This document shows positions 35,760 through 44,679 of a DNA stretch of 45,211 bases, piece by piece; position 1 is the first letter of the stretch; each line of letters opens with the position of its first letter. Made by a program: the position numbers and the translations under genes. Origin of the DNA: an uncultured Kangiella sp. (GTDB lineage: Bacteria > Pseudomonadota > Gammaproteobacteria > Enterobacterales > Kangiellaceae); assembly GCA_950096615.1 (NCBI GenBank), contig CATNCP010000026.1, positions 1-45,211 on the forward strand. The letters are read 5' to 3'. The notes beneath the pieces are model-generated. The model saw only the letters and a list, made by a program, of their open reading frames with translations. It was not told the DNA's origin and did no database searches.

Positions 35760-36914
35760 ATGACAGACAGCAAGGTCGCGAATGATGAACTCGGTGATAA
35801 TTCAGCGGGACTCATTCTTTCGGGTGGTGGCGCTCGTGCTGCTTACCAAGCCGGCGTTCTAAAAGCAGTCAATCAAATACTAAACTCACCTAAACGTTCT
35901 CCTTTCAGCATCATCACTGGCACATCAGCCGGAGCTATTAATGCTGCAGCAGTGGCCAGCAATAATCACCAGTTCGATTATGGCGCTAAACGGTTAGAAG
36001 AAATTTGGGGAAGCTTTTCACCAAACCAGGTATACAAAACAAGCTTATCAACACTAACTAAATCTGCGCTTCGTTGGTTTTGGAGTATTATTCGCTCAAA
36101 ACAAAACCTTAAACAACCGCTTTCTCTGCTGGATAATGCCCCGCTAAAAACTCTACTCGAAAACGTTATTCGTTTTGACGATATTGAGAAAAATCATAAA
36201 GCCGGTCTGCTCAAAGCCGTGTGTACCACTTGCTATAACTACAACACTGGTAACTCAGTCAGTTTTTTCCAAGGCCACCCTGATCTCGTTGAGTGGAAGC
36301 GTTTTCGACGCTACGGCCGCAAAGATAAACTCACCGTAGAACACCTATTAGCTTCCTCCGCAATCCCCATGGTGTTTCCTTCTCAAAAAATTGGGGAAGA
36401 ACACTTTGGTGATGGTTCATTGCGTTTTTTAACACCACTCAGTCCAGCACTGCACCTTGGCGCTGATAAACTTTTTGTGGTCACCGTAAAACCGCTACGT
36501 GGCGAGCCTGAACATAAGTCTACCATTCCTTCAGTCGGTGATATTAGTGGGCATCTGTTCGACAGTATTTTCATTGATAGCCTAGAAAGCGATATCGAGC
36601 GCCTCATGCGCGTAAACTCCTTGCTGGCACATATTCCAGAGTCGGATGCTGTTCGCGATCAACTCCCCTTGAAGACTGTCGATACTTTTATTATTTCTCC
36701 GAGCATCGAACCTGGAGAACTGGCTGGCCAATACTTCAAAAACCTTCCGCGCGGCTTACGCTTTTTCTTTAAACGTATCGGTGTAGATGGTGAAGATGGT
36801 AAAGGCATTCTAAGTTATCTGTTGTTTGATAAAGGTTTTACCCAAAGTCTGATTGAGCTGGGTTATAACGATGCGATGAATCAAAAGGCGAATATTCAAG
36901 CCTTTTTTGAATAA
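35760..36914 (+). CDS. Patatin-like phospholipase
   Basis: A 384-residue patatin. GLILSGGGARAAYQAGVLKAV gives the oxyanion-hole glycines, ITGTSAGAINAAA the nucleophile serine (GTSAG) and FGDGSLR the catalytic aspartate. ASSAIPMVFPSQKIG matches the RssA/YchK-like bacterial group. A longer C-terminal region (about 270-384) may bind a membrane. No signal peptide, so cytoplasmic or secreted by another route. Overlap-tight with the preceding gene. Confidence 0.85.
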   Translation: MTDSKVANDELGDNSAGLILSGGGARAAYQAGVLKAVNQILNSPKRSPFSIITGTSAGAINAAAVASNNHQFDYGAKRLEEIWGSFSPNQVYKTSLSTLTKSALRWFWSIIRSKQNLKQPLSLLDNAPLKTLLENVIRFDDIEKNHKAGLLKAVCTTCYNYNTGNSVSFFQGHPDLVEWKRFRRYGRKDKLTVEHLLASSAIPMVFPSQKIGEEHFGDGSLRFLTPLSPALHLGADKLFVVTVKPLRGEPEHKSTIPSVGDISGHLFDSIFIDSLESDIERLMRVNSLLAHIPESDAVRDQLPLKTVDTFIISPSIEPGELAGQYFKNLPRGLRFFFKRIGVDGEDGKGILSYLLFDKGFTQSLIELGYNDAMNQKANIQAFFE

Positions 36915-36950
36915 GGCCAGCTTAAACAGCAGGCCCAATAAAACAAGACC

Positions 36951-38006
36951 ATGACAAACTTCCAAAACTTCTTTAAGCAATACCCCGAAACGTCTGCGCC
37001 CTTCATGCACAAAATGTTGGAAGATTATCAGATCCGAAAACCTTTCGCTGGCATGTCTATTGCTCATAACGTCCCTTTAACTCGCACCACCTTACTCAAA
37101 ATTGCTTGTTTAAAAGCGTCGGGAGCATCGCTTACCGTTACTAATCCAAGCTTCATCAAAGATTCCCCTCAATGTCTCGACGTTTTATCTCGAGAAGGGG
37201 TTCAGTTTGTACCGCTAAATAGACTGAAAGGTTCATTCGACTTTTTATTGGATTGCGGTGCTGAACTTATCGAGCAGTGCCATGCAACACAAGGCATCGT
37301 GGAGCTAACACGAACGGGCGCCATTCGTTATGAACAAATCAGTGACAGCCAGGTGCCGATAGTCTCCGTTGATGATACACGACTGAAGTCACTGGAAACC
37401 TGCTTAGGAACCGGAGAAGGTGTTTATCGGGCCGTTTCAGAGCTATGTCCTGAATCAATAGCGGACAAGCGCATACTTATTTTTGGTTTTGGCAAAGTAG
37501 GAACAGGAATTGCCTACTACTTTTCTCAAAAAACAGACCATATCTCCGTGGTCGATATGTTACCTGAAAGGCTTTCTACTATTGAATCCAGAGGGTATGA
37601 AGCAATTTCGGCCGAGTTACCGAAACAGGTGGAGGATGCAATAAAGCAAGCAGATGTCATTATTACCGCGACGGGGATTAAAGACATCCTCAGTCATAGC
37701 TATCAACATGAGTGGTTTGCAGACAAAGTCTTAGCGAACGCTGGTGCCGAAGACGAGTTTGGATTTAACTTTTCAGACAGCGAGATCTTAGCCGAAAAGA
37801 AACCAGTGAATTTCTCGCTCGACGAGCCCACGTTAATGCCGTTTTTAGATCCAATTTTTTATGCGCACAATCTCGCGATAGAAGATGCCTTAAACAATCA
37901 AACGGCTGGATTTAGAGCTCTGAATAAGTCACACGATCAAGCTATTATACAAACTTGGGCACAATACCATCAGTGGACGCTAGAGCAATTAAACCAAATC
38001 TTTTAA
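36951..38006 (+). CDS. S-adenosylhomocysteinase-like NAD-binding protein
   Basis: A 351-residue protein resembling adenosylhomocysteinase: PFAGMSIAHNVPLTRTTLLK, an early cysteine-rich region, VPIVSVDDTRLKS, then a Rossmann fold with ILIFGFGKVGTGIAYYFS. It is about 80 residues shorter than classical SahH. At the catalytic SKFDN position of SahH it reads SLETC, so the active-site Lys, Asp and Asn are not conserved. It probably catalyses another NAD(P)-dependent reaction or is a pseudoenzyme. It is the last gene of the proS cluster, 36 bases after the patatin. Confidence 0.6.
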   Translation: MTNFQNFFKQYPETSAPFMHKMLEDYQIRKPFAGMSIAHNVPLTRTTLLKIACLKASGASLTVTNPSFIKDSPQCLDVLSREGVQFVPLNRLKGSFDFLLDCGAELIEQCHATQGIVELTRTGAIRYEQISDSQVPIVSVDDTRLKSLETCLGTGEGVYRAVSELCPESIADKRILIFGFGKVGTGIAYYFSQKTDHISVVDMLPERLSTIESRGYEAISAELPKQVEDAIKQADVIITATGIKDILSHSYQHEWFADKVLANAGAEDEFGFNFSDSEILAEKKPVNFSLDEPTLMPFLDPIFYAHNLAIEDALNNQTAGFRALNKSHDQAIIQTWAQYHQWTLEQLNQIF

Positions 38007-38024
38007 CTGGCACTTGCTGGTATA

Positions 38025-39281
38025 TTATAAGTGGTCTCTGTATAGCGTCCTGACTTCTCCCTCAAACAGAATTAACAACACACTGTTTCTTTGCCACGGG
38101 GGGATGCCCTCTTCTTGGAAGTAGTTTTTGAGACTGGTGGTATGCTGTGCGTTCCGTTTTCGAAAGCGCTCTCCGCCTTGTCGAGTTATGACCTGTAACG
38201 GTTTTCCAACTAGCTCTGGAGAATTTTGCTTTAACCAATTGAGCGAAATTTTTACACCGCAATTTAACTCAATATCTCTATCAGCAACCCATGTTTGATG
38301 CACAGGCTCAAGCTCATCAGTGACCTCATTGGTCCACACTAAATAACCCTGGAAACGCTTAATAGCCCCATTGCCAAGTGATACTGAAGGTTGGGCATCA
38401 ACATCAGAAGTCAGCATTTGTTGTTTAAGTTGCTCTACCACTTTCTGACTGGGCATAGCCTGATCAAGTTTTTGTAACCAGTACCGGAACACCTGAGTTT
38501 GTCGTACTGAACTCAGTTCCTTAGTCGCTGAAATAGACAGTCCTTTGTTTTTATCAAAACATTGATCAAAGTCAGCCGAGGCGACCTCTTCTACCAACTC
38601 CTGCGTAGAAGCTTGGATAGCACTTGCTCGAGCTAGAGTTGCGGTAATGTCGGGCCACTCAGTTTCCATTAAAGGAATGACTTTTTGACGAAGGAAGTTG
38701 CGACGATGCTGAATGTCTTGATTTGAAGGGTCTTCAACAAACGTTAAGTTATGAAGCTCACAGTAGTTTAAAATATCTCGCTTAGATACGTGTAACAGTG
38801 GGCGAGCATGAGTTCCTTGCCCAAAAGCAGCCTGCTCGGGCATAGCTGACAACCCTTTAGGGCCAGCACCTCGGAAAAGCTGCAACAACAGCGTCTCCGC
38901 TTGATCGTCTTGATGATGTCCGGTCAGTAAACATTCATGATGACCGACAACCCCAGCAAGGGCCTCATAACGCGCCTTACGGGCCTCAGCTTCCAAACTG
39001 GCTCCAGCGCTGACATCAACCTTGAAGGTTTTAAACTCCACACCAAGCTTTTGGCAGAGCACTTGATTAAAGGTGGTCCACTGCGACGAAGACTCCTGCA
39101 ATTGATGGTCAATATAAACTGCTTTTAACGGTTGCTTTTGAAGTTGTTGGGCAAAAGCGTGTAACAATGCGACGGAATCGGCACCACCACTTAAAGCAAC
39201 TACATAGGAAGAAAAAGACTGGGATGAATCTTGAGCCAGAAAACGACTGACTGCCGTAGCAACTGGCTCTTGATTATTCAT
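38025..39281 (-). CDS. tilS: tRNA(Ile)-lysidine synthase
   Basis: TilS adds lysine to C34 of the tRNA-Ile CAU anticodon. The 418-residue protein has the PP-loop motif VVALSGGADSVALLH, LLTGHHQDDQAETLL and the RRNFLRQKVIPLME helix. The C-terminal domain includes RKRNAQHTTSLKNYFQEEG, the family's C-terminal signature, and ends near TLYRDHL. It lies directly after accA, a common gammaproteobacterial pairing. Confidence 0.95.
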   Translation of the reverse strand: MNNQEPVATAVSRFLAQDSSQSFSSYVVALSGGADSVALLHAFAQQLQKQPLKAVYIDHQLQESSSQWTTFNQVLCQKLGVEFKTFKVDVSAGASLEAEARKARYEALAGVVGHHECLLTGHHQDDQAETLLLQLFRGAGPKGLSAMPEQAAFGQGTHARPLLHVSKRDILNYCELHNLTFVEDPSNQDIQHRRNFLRQKVIPLMETEWPDITATLARASAIQASTQELVEEVASADFDQCFDKNKGLSISATKELSSVRQTQVFRYWLQKLDQAMPSQKVVEQLKQQMLTSDVDAQPSVSLGNGAIKRFQGYLVWTNEVTDELEPVHQTWVADRDIELNCGVKISLNWLKQNSPELVGKPLQVITRQGGERFRKRNAQHTTSLKNYFQEEGIPPWQRNSVLLILFEGEVRTLYRDHL

Positions 39282-39288
39282 GAAAGGA

Positions 39289-40248
39289 TTAACCTTCGGT
39301 TACTTCACCGAAAGCCATCAGTTTTGCATATCGACGGTCGAGCAACTTATCCGTTTCCATAGCTTCAAGACTGTCTAAATCTTTAATCAATTGAGACTTC
39401 AAGTTTTTAGCCATATCAACGTAGTTTCGGTGCGCACCACCAAGCGGCTCCTCAACAATATTGTCAATCAAACCTAGCTCTTTAATACGTCCGGCGGTAA
39501 TACCCATGGCGTCAGCTGCTTCTTCTGCTTTCTCTGCGCTTTTCCACAGAATCGAAGCACAGCCTTCTGGCGAAATCACCGAGTAAGTCGAGTATTGCAA
39601 CATATTAACTTTATCGCCAACACCAATTGCTAAAGCACCACCTGAACCACCTTCACCAATAACGGTTGCAATAATAGGTGACTTCAACGTTGCCATTACT
39701 TTTAAGTTACGAGCAATTGCTTCACTTTGACCACGTTCTTCTGCACCCACACCCGGGAAAGCTCCCGGCGTATCGATAAAAGTGAATACTGGTAAATGAA
39801 AACGTTCAGCCATTTCCATCAAACGCTTCGCTTTACGATAACCTTCAGGGCGAGACATTCCGAAGTTGTGTTTAATCTTTGCTTTGGTATCACGGCCTTT
39901 TTGATGACCAATAACCACACATGGCTTACCTTCTAAGCGAGCCAAGCCGCCCACAATAGAAGCATCGTCAGAGAAAGCACGATCACCAGCAAGCTCATCA
40001 AAATCCTCAAACACATGCTCAATGTAGTCACGCGTGTACGGTCGCTGTGGGTGGCGCGCTAATTGCGCAACCTGCCACGCTGACAAGTCTGAAAAGATTT
40101 TCTTGGTTAAGTCTTTAGACTTCTTTTGCAAACGCTCAACTTCTTCACTGATGTTGATATTAGAATCTTCACCCGTTAAGCGTAACTCATCAATCTGCGC
40201 CTCAAGTTCTGCAATCGGACGCTCAAAATCCAAAAAGTTTAAACTCAT
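39289..40248 (-). CDS. accA: Acetyl-CoA carboxylase carboxyltransferase subunit alpha
   Basis: AccA with AccD transfers carboxyl from biotin to acetyl-CoA for fatty acid synthesis. The 319-residue protein starts [20 protein letters not shown] and has [38 protein letters not shown] and [19 protein letters not shown], all family hallmarks. Normal length. Upstream of tilS by 7 bases. Confidence 0.97.
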   Translation of the reverse strand: MSLNFLDFERPIAELEAQIDELRLTGEDSNINISEEVERLQKKSKDLTKKIFSDLSAWQVAQLARHPQRPYTRDYIEHVFEDFDELAGDRAFSDDASIVGGLARLEGKPCVVIGHQKGRDTKAKIKHNFGMSRPEGYRKAKRLMEMAERFHLPVFTFIDTPGAFPGVGAEERGQSEAIARNLKVMATLKSPIIATVIGEGGSGGALAIGVGDKVNMLQYSTYSVISPEGCASILWKSAEKAEEAADAMGITAGRIKELGLIDNIVEEPLGGAHRNYVDMAKNLKSQLIKDLDSLEAMETDKLLDRRYAKLMAFGEVTEG

Positions 40249-40381
40249 GCCTATTCAACTAGTTTATTTATGGCGTAATTTCTCTATTCTAACCCAAAAT
40301 CATGGCCTTATAAAAGGTAACTTTGCTCTCTATTGCCACTGGTCTGTACTCTGTACTAATTTTGCTCAAACACTTGTTTAC

Positions 40382-40999
40382 CTATTGGGTAGCGACTTTA
40401 GCGGTACTCGGCAGGTAGCGGTAGTGTCCAACCACTCTATAGCGGAACAAAACATCCTCTAACTTAGGGCCCAGACCAATATTATGGACGATCATCAAGT
40501 TATCGCTGCCATCAGACTTTTTGTCTGTCACAATCCCAATATGCGGAAAACCGCCTTCCAGGCGCCAACTGACAATATCTCCAGCTTGATAATCCTCCGC
40601 TTTATCACTAATCGCTAAAACTTGCCCATGGCGTTCAAAAAAGCGCTCCAGATTCGGCACACGCCGGTGATCAATATTGGTATCAGGCTTCTTTAAACTC
40701 CAGTTTTTCGGGTATTGGTTAAAATTATCCTTCATATCCTCATGAACAAGCTGTTGCAGATCGATACCCAACTGGCGATAACTTCGAATAATAACATCGG
40801 TACAAACGCCAATGTTCTCCGGCACATCACCCATTGGGTAGTCAATCTTGCGGTAAGAACCTTCGTAGATCACAAAGTGTTCCGTCCTCTCATGCGCAGC
40901 CTCAACCAGTTGCTCACCGATGGATAACGCTTCTAGGTCTTCACTGAATAACATGAATGTTAAAATCAGTACCTTAGTTAATATTGCTGGCTTAACCAT
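40382..40999 (-). CDS. DUF1287 (YijF-like) secreted protein
   Basis: From ATG 40999, after GGGAG, the 205-residue product has a signal peptide (VKPAILTKVLILTFMLFSE). The rest is a DUF1287 domain: VCTDVIIRSYRQLGIDL, LVHEDMKDNFNQYP, DHRRVPNLERFFERHG and FPHIGIVTDKK. The conserved Cys, His and Asp suggest an NlpC/P60-like cysteine-hydrolase fold, which is an inference. The longer frame from 41095 lacks a signal peptide at its start. Confidence 0.8.
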   Translation of the reverse strand: MVKPAILTKVLILTFMLFSEDLEALSIGEQLVEAAHERTEHFVIYEGSYRKIDYPMGDVPENIGVCTDVIIRSYRQLGIDLQQLVHEDMKDNFNQYPKNWSLKKPDTNIDHRRVPNLERFFERHGQVLAISDKAEDYQAGDIVSWRLEGGFPHIGIVTDKKSDGSDNLMIVHNIGLGPKLEDVLFRYRVVGHYRYLPSTAKVATQ

Positions 41000-41146
41000 T
41001 GTTGCTCCCACAGATTGCTTAATCATTAAGACTTCCCCAGTCACAGCAGGTTCCCTAACCGTTAAACGATCGCACACTAATAGCTCACCTATCATTCAGT
41101 TCCGATTTTGGCTAGTGTAATGACTAAAAAGTGATAGCATATTGCT

Positions 41147-42571
41147 ATGAATACCGATGATAAAGCCATGAATCAGCACTACCAAAAAGCACGACTCGCC
41201 AGAGACTCGCGCTACGATGGAAAGTTTTTTGTTGCTGTCAAAACCACCAAAATCTACTGTCGGCCGATCTGCCCTGCTAGCCCGCCGAAGGAAAAAAACG
41301 TGGTTTACTACCAAAGCGCTGTCCAAGCTCAAGACGCAGGCTTTCGCCCTTGCCTGCGCTGTAGGCCAGAATCAGCGCCCCAATCCCCAGCTTGGCTTGG
41401 TAACGAAGCCATTTTGCACAAGGCTATGCAACGCATTCAGTCTGGCAGTTTGAATCATCAAACTATCCAAACCTTTAGCGAATCTTTAGGGATTAGCGAT
41501 CGTTATTTACGCAAAATATTCGAGCAACACCTTGGCATGTCACCACAAAGCTATGCTAACCATCACCGCCTGATGCTGGCCAAACAATTGCTCCAACAAA
41601 CCGAACTATCAATTACTGATATTGCTTTAGGCTCAGGGTTCAATAGTGTCCGTCGCTTTAACGATAGCTTTAAAGCAACCATGAGGTTATCGCCCAGCGA
41701 ATTACGCAAAAAGTCCCACAATGGTGCGACCAAAGCAGTAAATATCCGATTACACCTGTCATATCGCCCACCCTACAACTGGGCGCAAATGCAACGCTTT
41801 TTGAAGCAACGTGAACTAGCGCCGATTGAAAGCGTTGATGCCAGCAGTTACAGCCGTACCTTTACCATCAATCGAAGCCACGGCTGGTTTGAAGCAATTC
41901 ACCAGCCTGACAGCAACCGCTTTCTGGTAGAAATAGAATTACAAGACAATGCTCAGTTAATGCCAGCCATTGCTCAAATTAAGCAAGTTTTAGACCTCGA
42001 TAGCGACATCAGCACTATCGAAAAGCACTTAGCCAAAGACAAAAAGCTGAAGCCCATCATGACCAAAGGGTTGAGGCTTCCCGCATGCTGGAACACCTTT
42101 GAAGCTGGCATCAAAGCTATTTTGGGGCAGCAAGTCTCGGTCAAAGCGGCTTACGGACATACGCAACGACTGATTGAGCATGTCGGCAGTACTTATATGG
42201 GCAGTACTAATATTGGCCGTCCTAATAGCCAACACAAACTCTTCCCAACTCCAGAGCAAGTGATGAAGGCTGATCTTAGTTTCTTAAAAATGCCAGGACG
42301 CCGAAAGCAAACGCTGACCGATTTCGCCACTTGGTTTTATGACGAAGAGCAGTCCGGACAGAATTACGAACTCGAAGAGATACTAGATATTAAAGGTATT
42401 GGCCCTTGGAGTTATGAATACATTAAACTCAGAAGTGGCCAAGATACTGATGCCTTCCCAGCAAAAGACTTAGGCGTACTGAAAGCTTTAGAAGCAAACC
42501 ATATTAATGAAACAGACCACTGGAGCCCTTGGCGAAGTTACGCCACGCTGCACCTTTGGAACTCGCTATAA
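41147..42571 (+). CDS. Ada-type sensor/activator fused to AlkA-type DNA glycosylase
   Basis: A 474-residue fusion for alkylation damage. Residues 10-80 are the Ada zinc domain with cysteines at exactly C38, C42, C69 and C72 (IYCRPICPA, GFRPCLRC); C38 is the methyl acceptor in E. coli Ada. Residues about 85-190 are an AraC-type DNA-binding domain (LGISDRYLRKIFEQHLGMSP). From about 200 an AlkA N-domain precedes a HhH-GPD glycosylase with GIGPWSYEYIKLRSG and catalytic D441 (FPAKDLGVL). Methyl transfer from phosphotriesters likely activates transcription of this gene and ogt. Confidence 0.92.
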   Translation: MNTDDKAMNQHYQKARLARDSRYDGKFFVAVKTTKIYCRPICPASPPKEKNVVYYQSAVQAQDAGFRPCLRCRPESAPQSPAWLGNEAILHKAMQRIQSGSLNHQTIQTFSESLGISDRYLRKIFEQHLGMSPQSYANHHRLMLAKQLLQQTELSITDIALGSGFNSVRRFNDSFKATMRLSPSELRKKSHNGATKAVNIRLHLSYRPPYNWAQMQRFLKQRELAPIESVDASSYSRTFTINRSHGWFEAIHQPDSNRFLVEIELQDNAQLMPAIAQIKQVLDLDSDISTIEKHLAKDKKLKPIMTKGLRLPACWNTFEAGIKAILGQQVSVKAAYGHTQRLIEHVGSTYMGSTNIGRPNSQHKLFPTPEQVMKADLSFLKMPGRRKQTLTDFATWFYDEEQSGQNYELEEILDIKGIGPWSYEYIKLRSGQDTDAFPAKDLGVLKALEANHINETDHWSPWRSYATLHLWNSL

Positions 42572-42589
42572 GAGATAATTGTAAAGATT

Positions 42590-43063
42590 ATGACAATGTA
42601 TTACCAACAAATGAATTGTCCTTTTGGCACGGTTCACCTTTATGCAACCGATGAGCACCTTAAAGCATTACTGTTTAAGCCATGGCAAAAAGTTGAAGCC
42701 TCAACGGTCATTAAGCAAAGCAACGAGGTGCTTAACTTGACCAAAATACAGCTCCAAGAATACTTCCAAGGAAAGCGTCAAACATTCGATATTCCGCTCG
42801 AGTCTGATGGCACAGACTTTCAGCATAATGTTTGGAACACCTTACTTAAAATACCGTTTGGTGAAACGTGGAACTATGGGCAGCTGGCCCAAGCTATCGG
42901 TAACAAAAATGCCAGCCGAGCCGTCGGTGCAGCCAATGGTAAAAATCCAATATCTATCATAGTGCCCTGCCACCGCGTGATCGGCGCTAACGGCACTTTA
43001 ACCGGCTATGCTGGCGGGTTAAACGCTAAAGAATGGTTACTCAAACACGAAGGCGTGCTATAA
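42590..43063 (+). CDS. ogt: Methylated-DNA-protein-cysteine methyltransferase
   Basis: Ogt directly repairs O6-methylguanine. The 157-residue protein has the active motif [10 protein letters not shown] with acceptor C127, preceded by [12 protein letters not shown] and followed by [16 protein letters not shown]. It follows the Ada-AlkA fusion by 18 bases, so the two genes form an alkylation-repair unit. ATG 42590 is used; a second ATG two codons on is also possible. Confidence 0.95.
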   Translation: MTMYYQQMNCPFGTVHLYATDEHLKALLFKPWQKVEASTVIKQSNEVLNLTKIQLQEYFQGKRQTFDIPLESDGTDFQHNVWNTLLKIPFGETWNYGQLAQAIGNKNASRAVGAANGKNPISIIVPCHRVIGANGTLTGYAGGLNAKEWLLKHEGVL

Positions 43064-43094
43064 CCATTGAATCTTTATAGTTACAAGGTTCCCT

Positions 43095-43478
43095 ATGACA
43101 TTCATCGTTGAAACGATTGTATGGCTCTTCGCCTTAGGACTCATAACCTTTGAGTTCGTCATTTTGCTGGCCAAACCCAAAGCTATTCAGTTCCTAAGGG
43201 CTTTTGTAAAAACACCGTGGCATCACTTCCTCGAACAAACGCTTCGGCTGATAGTTGGTGCCTCCATCGTGGTACACGCACCGCACATGGCCTTCAGCGA
43301 TTTCTTCGGAGTATTTGGCTGGATCATCATTATCACCTCGCTCATGCTAGTCGGCTTACCTTGGCGTTGGCATCGGACTTTCGCCCAAAAAGTCATTCCT
43401 ACCGTCATTAAATTCATACAACTTTACGGTATTCTGTGCTTAATCTTAGGCGGCTTCATCATTTACAGCCTCATTTAG
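43095..43478 (+). CDS. Membrane protein, unknown function
   Basis: A 127-residue protein with about four transmembrane helices: IVETIVWLFALGLITFEFV, LIVGASIVVHAPHMAF, IIIITSLMLVGLPWRW and IQLYGILCLILGGFIIYSL. The ALGLITFEFVIL and HMAFSDFFGVFGWI stretches are noticeable but I know no family name. It lies 31 bases after ogt. Confidence 0.55.
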   Translation: MTFIVETIVWLFALGLITFEFVILLAKPKAIQFLRAFVKTPWHHFLEQTLRLIVGASIVVHAPHMAFSDFFGVFGWIIIITSLMLVGLPWRWHRTFAQKVIPTVIKFIQLYGILCLILGGFIIYSLI

Positions 43479-43505
43479 CACCTTTATAACTTATTGATTT
43501 ATATG

Positions 43506-43534
43506 AGGTGTCGCCCTCTTGTCAGGTGACACCT
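43506..43534 (+). terminator. Hairpin after the membrane gene
   Basis: AGGTGTC (43506-43512) and GACACCT (43528-43534) with a 15-base loop; no following T-run, so termination is uncertain. Confidence 0.4.
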
Positions 43535-43561
43535 GTACTACTGTCTCATATATGACGTGGT

Positions 43562-43577
43562 ATACTCACCGGTGTAT
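43562..43577 (+). promoter_or_regulatory. CACCGGTG palindrome before the HTH gene
   Basis: ATACTCACCGGTGTAT contains the 8-bp palindrome CACCGGTG. A possible -10 element, GATAAT, lies a few bases downstream (43581-43586). ACTCACCGGTG partly resembles ACTCATCCGATG at 44275-44286, so both could be sites for one regulator; this is a weak inference. Confidence 0.3.
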
Positions 43578-43660
43578 TTTGATAATACAGGCTCACTCGA
43601 TAGCCACTACAACACAACGGCTTTGACGCTTAATTACATACCCTTGATAGGATTGGAAAC

Positions 43661-44194
43661 ATGATTGTAAGAAAACTACGATTACGTAACGGATGGTCAC
43701 AAGAACAAGTCGCCGAAATGACCGGGCTTAGCGTCCGCACCATTCAGCGTATTGAGCGCGGCCAACCCGCCAGCCTAGAAAGTCAAAAAGCCCTTGCCGC
43801 AGTGTTTGAAGTGGATATCACCACGTTTCAACCACCTGAGTTAAAACAACCCAAACCTCAGGAACAGCAAACCCAGGAGCCTGTTATGAACACTACAAGC
43901 ACAAATGATCAAACTGAGGCCACAGAGCACCCAGTAGAAAAAGTCTCTGACGAAGAGGCGGACGCCATGGAATACGTTAAAGGCATTAAAGATTTCTACA
44001 GCCACATATTGTTCTACATCATCTTTACCGTGATCTTCATCTTCTCAGGAAAAATCACAGAGATGCTCATCCCATGGGGAGCTTGGACGCTAGGTCTTAT
44101 CTTCCACGGCCTACAAGCCTACGAAGTGATTAATATCTTCAAAATCGACTGGGAAAAGAAGATGGTCGAAAAGCGTTTGAAGAAAAAGCTTTAG
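43661..44194 (+). CDS. HTH (XRE) regulator with C-terminal 2TM domain
   Basis: A 177-residue protein with an N-terminal XRE helix-turn-helix (WSQEQVAEMTGLSVRTIQRI, residues about 12-31), a Gln/Pro/Thr/Glu linker and a C-terminal 2TM domain (PF13239 type: FYSHILFYIIFTVIFIFSG and AWTLGLIFHGLQAYEV). Such proteins are membrane-tethered DNA-binding proteins. It may control nearby genes, including its own promoter or the one at 44289, which is untested. Confidence 0.85.
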   Translation: MIVRKLRLRNGWSQEQVAEMTGLSVRTIQRIERGQPASLESQKALAAVFEVDITTFQPPELKQPKPQEQQTQEPVMNTTSTNDQTEATEHPVEKVSDEEADAMEYVKGIKDFYSHILFYIIFTVIFIFSGKITEMLIPWGAWTLGLIFHGLQAYEVINIFKIDWEKKMVEKRLKKKL

Positions 44195-44214
44195 ATTTAA
44201 TTCCCCCTAGTATA

Positions 44215-44236
44215 GGTTGGGCTTAATAGCCCAGCC
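44215..44236 (+). terminator. Hairpin after the HTH-2TM gene
   Basis: GGTTGGGCT (44215-44223) pairs with AGCCCAGCC (44228-44236) with one G-T, 20 bases past the stop; no strong T-run. Confidence 0.6.
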
Positions 44237-44272
44237 TACGCTTGTTTCTAGCATAAATTATACTATAGCCAC

Positions 44273-44317
44273 CAACTCATCCGATGAGTTGACATACTAA
44301 CAAATCTATACTATAAC
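44273..44317 (+). promoter_or_regulatory. Strong sigma-70 promoter overlapped by a 19-bp palindrome
   Basis: TTGACA (44289-44294), a 17-base spacer and TATAAC (44312-44317) are nearly consensus. CAACTCATC (44273-44281) and GATGAGTTG (44283-44291) are exact reverse complements separated by one base, and the right arm covers the first bases of the -35 box. This fits a repressor-controlled strong promoter. Transcription would start near 44325, about 260 bases before the 30-codon ORF. Confidence 0.7.
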
Positions 44318-44583
44318 AATATATAAGCTTTCTCGAGCCCGCAGGAGCGGATACCCCGAGTAAGTCCAGAAGTACAATTAAAGCAATGGCTCGAACACTC
44401 AACCGTGTTGAACTCGAATACCTATGTTCCCTGATTGGTAAGATGCTTCGATGGTAACAATCTTACTGTTATCTAAACCGAAGTATAGGAATTGCAAAAC
44501 CTTCTCTTCGCGTCGTTGGTCAGCGACGTAAAATTTAGGTTATTACACCTGAGCTGGCTTGGGTATTACACGGAGAACAAATC

Positions 44584-44676
44584 ATGTTCACCTTTAAGAC
44601 CCAAAAAATAGAATTAACTATAGATATAGCGTCAATTTTAAAGGCCTTATCTCCCTTGGTAATCCTATTTATTTAA
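44584..44676 (+). CDS. 30-residue hydrophobic peptide
   Basis: ATG 44584 is preceded by GGAGA (44572-44576) at seven bases. The peptide begins MFTFKTQKIELTIDI and ends ILKALSPLVILFI; the last half is hydrophobic and could insert in or lie on the membrane. Net charge is about +1. Size and hydrophobicity are like TisB- or Ldr-type small membrane peptides, but there is no sequence match I can claim. It ends 4 bases before the terminator stem. Confidence 0.5.
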   Translation: MFTFKTQKIELTIDIASILKALSPLVILFI

Positions 44677-44679
44677 ATG

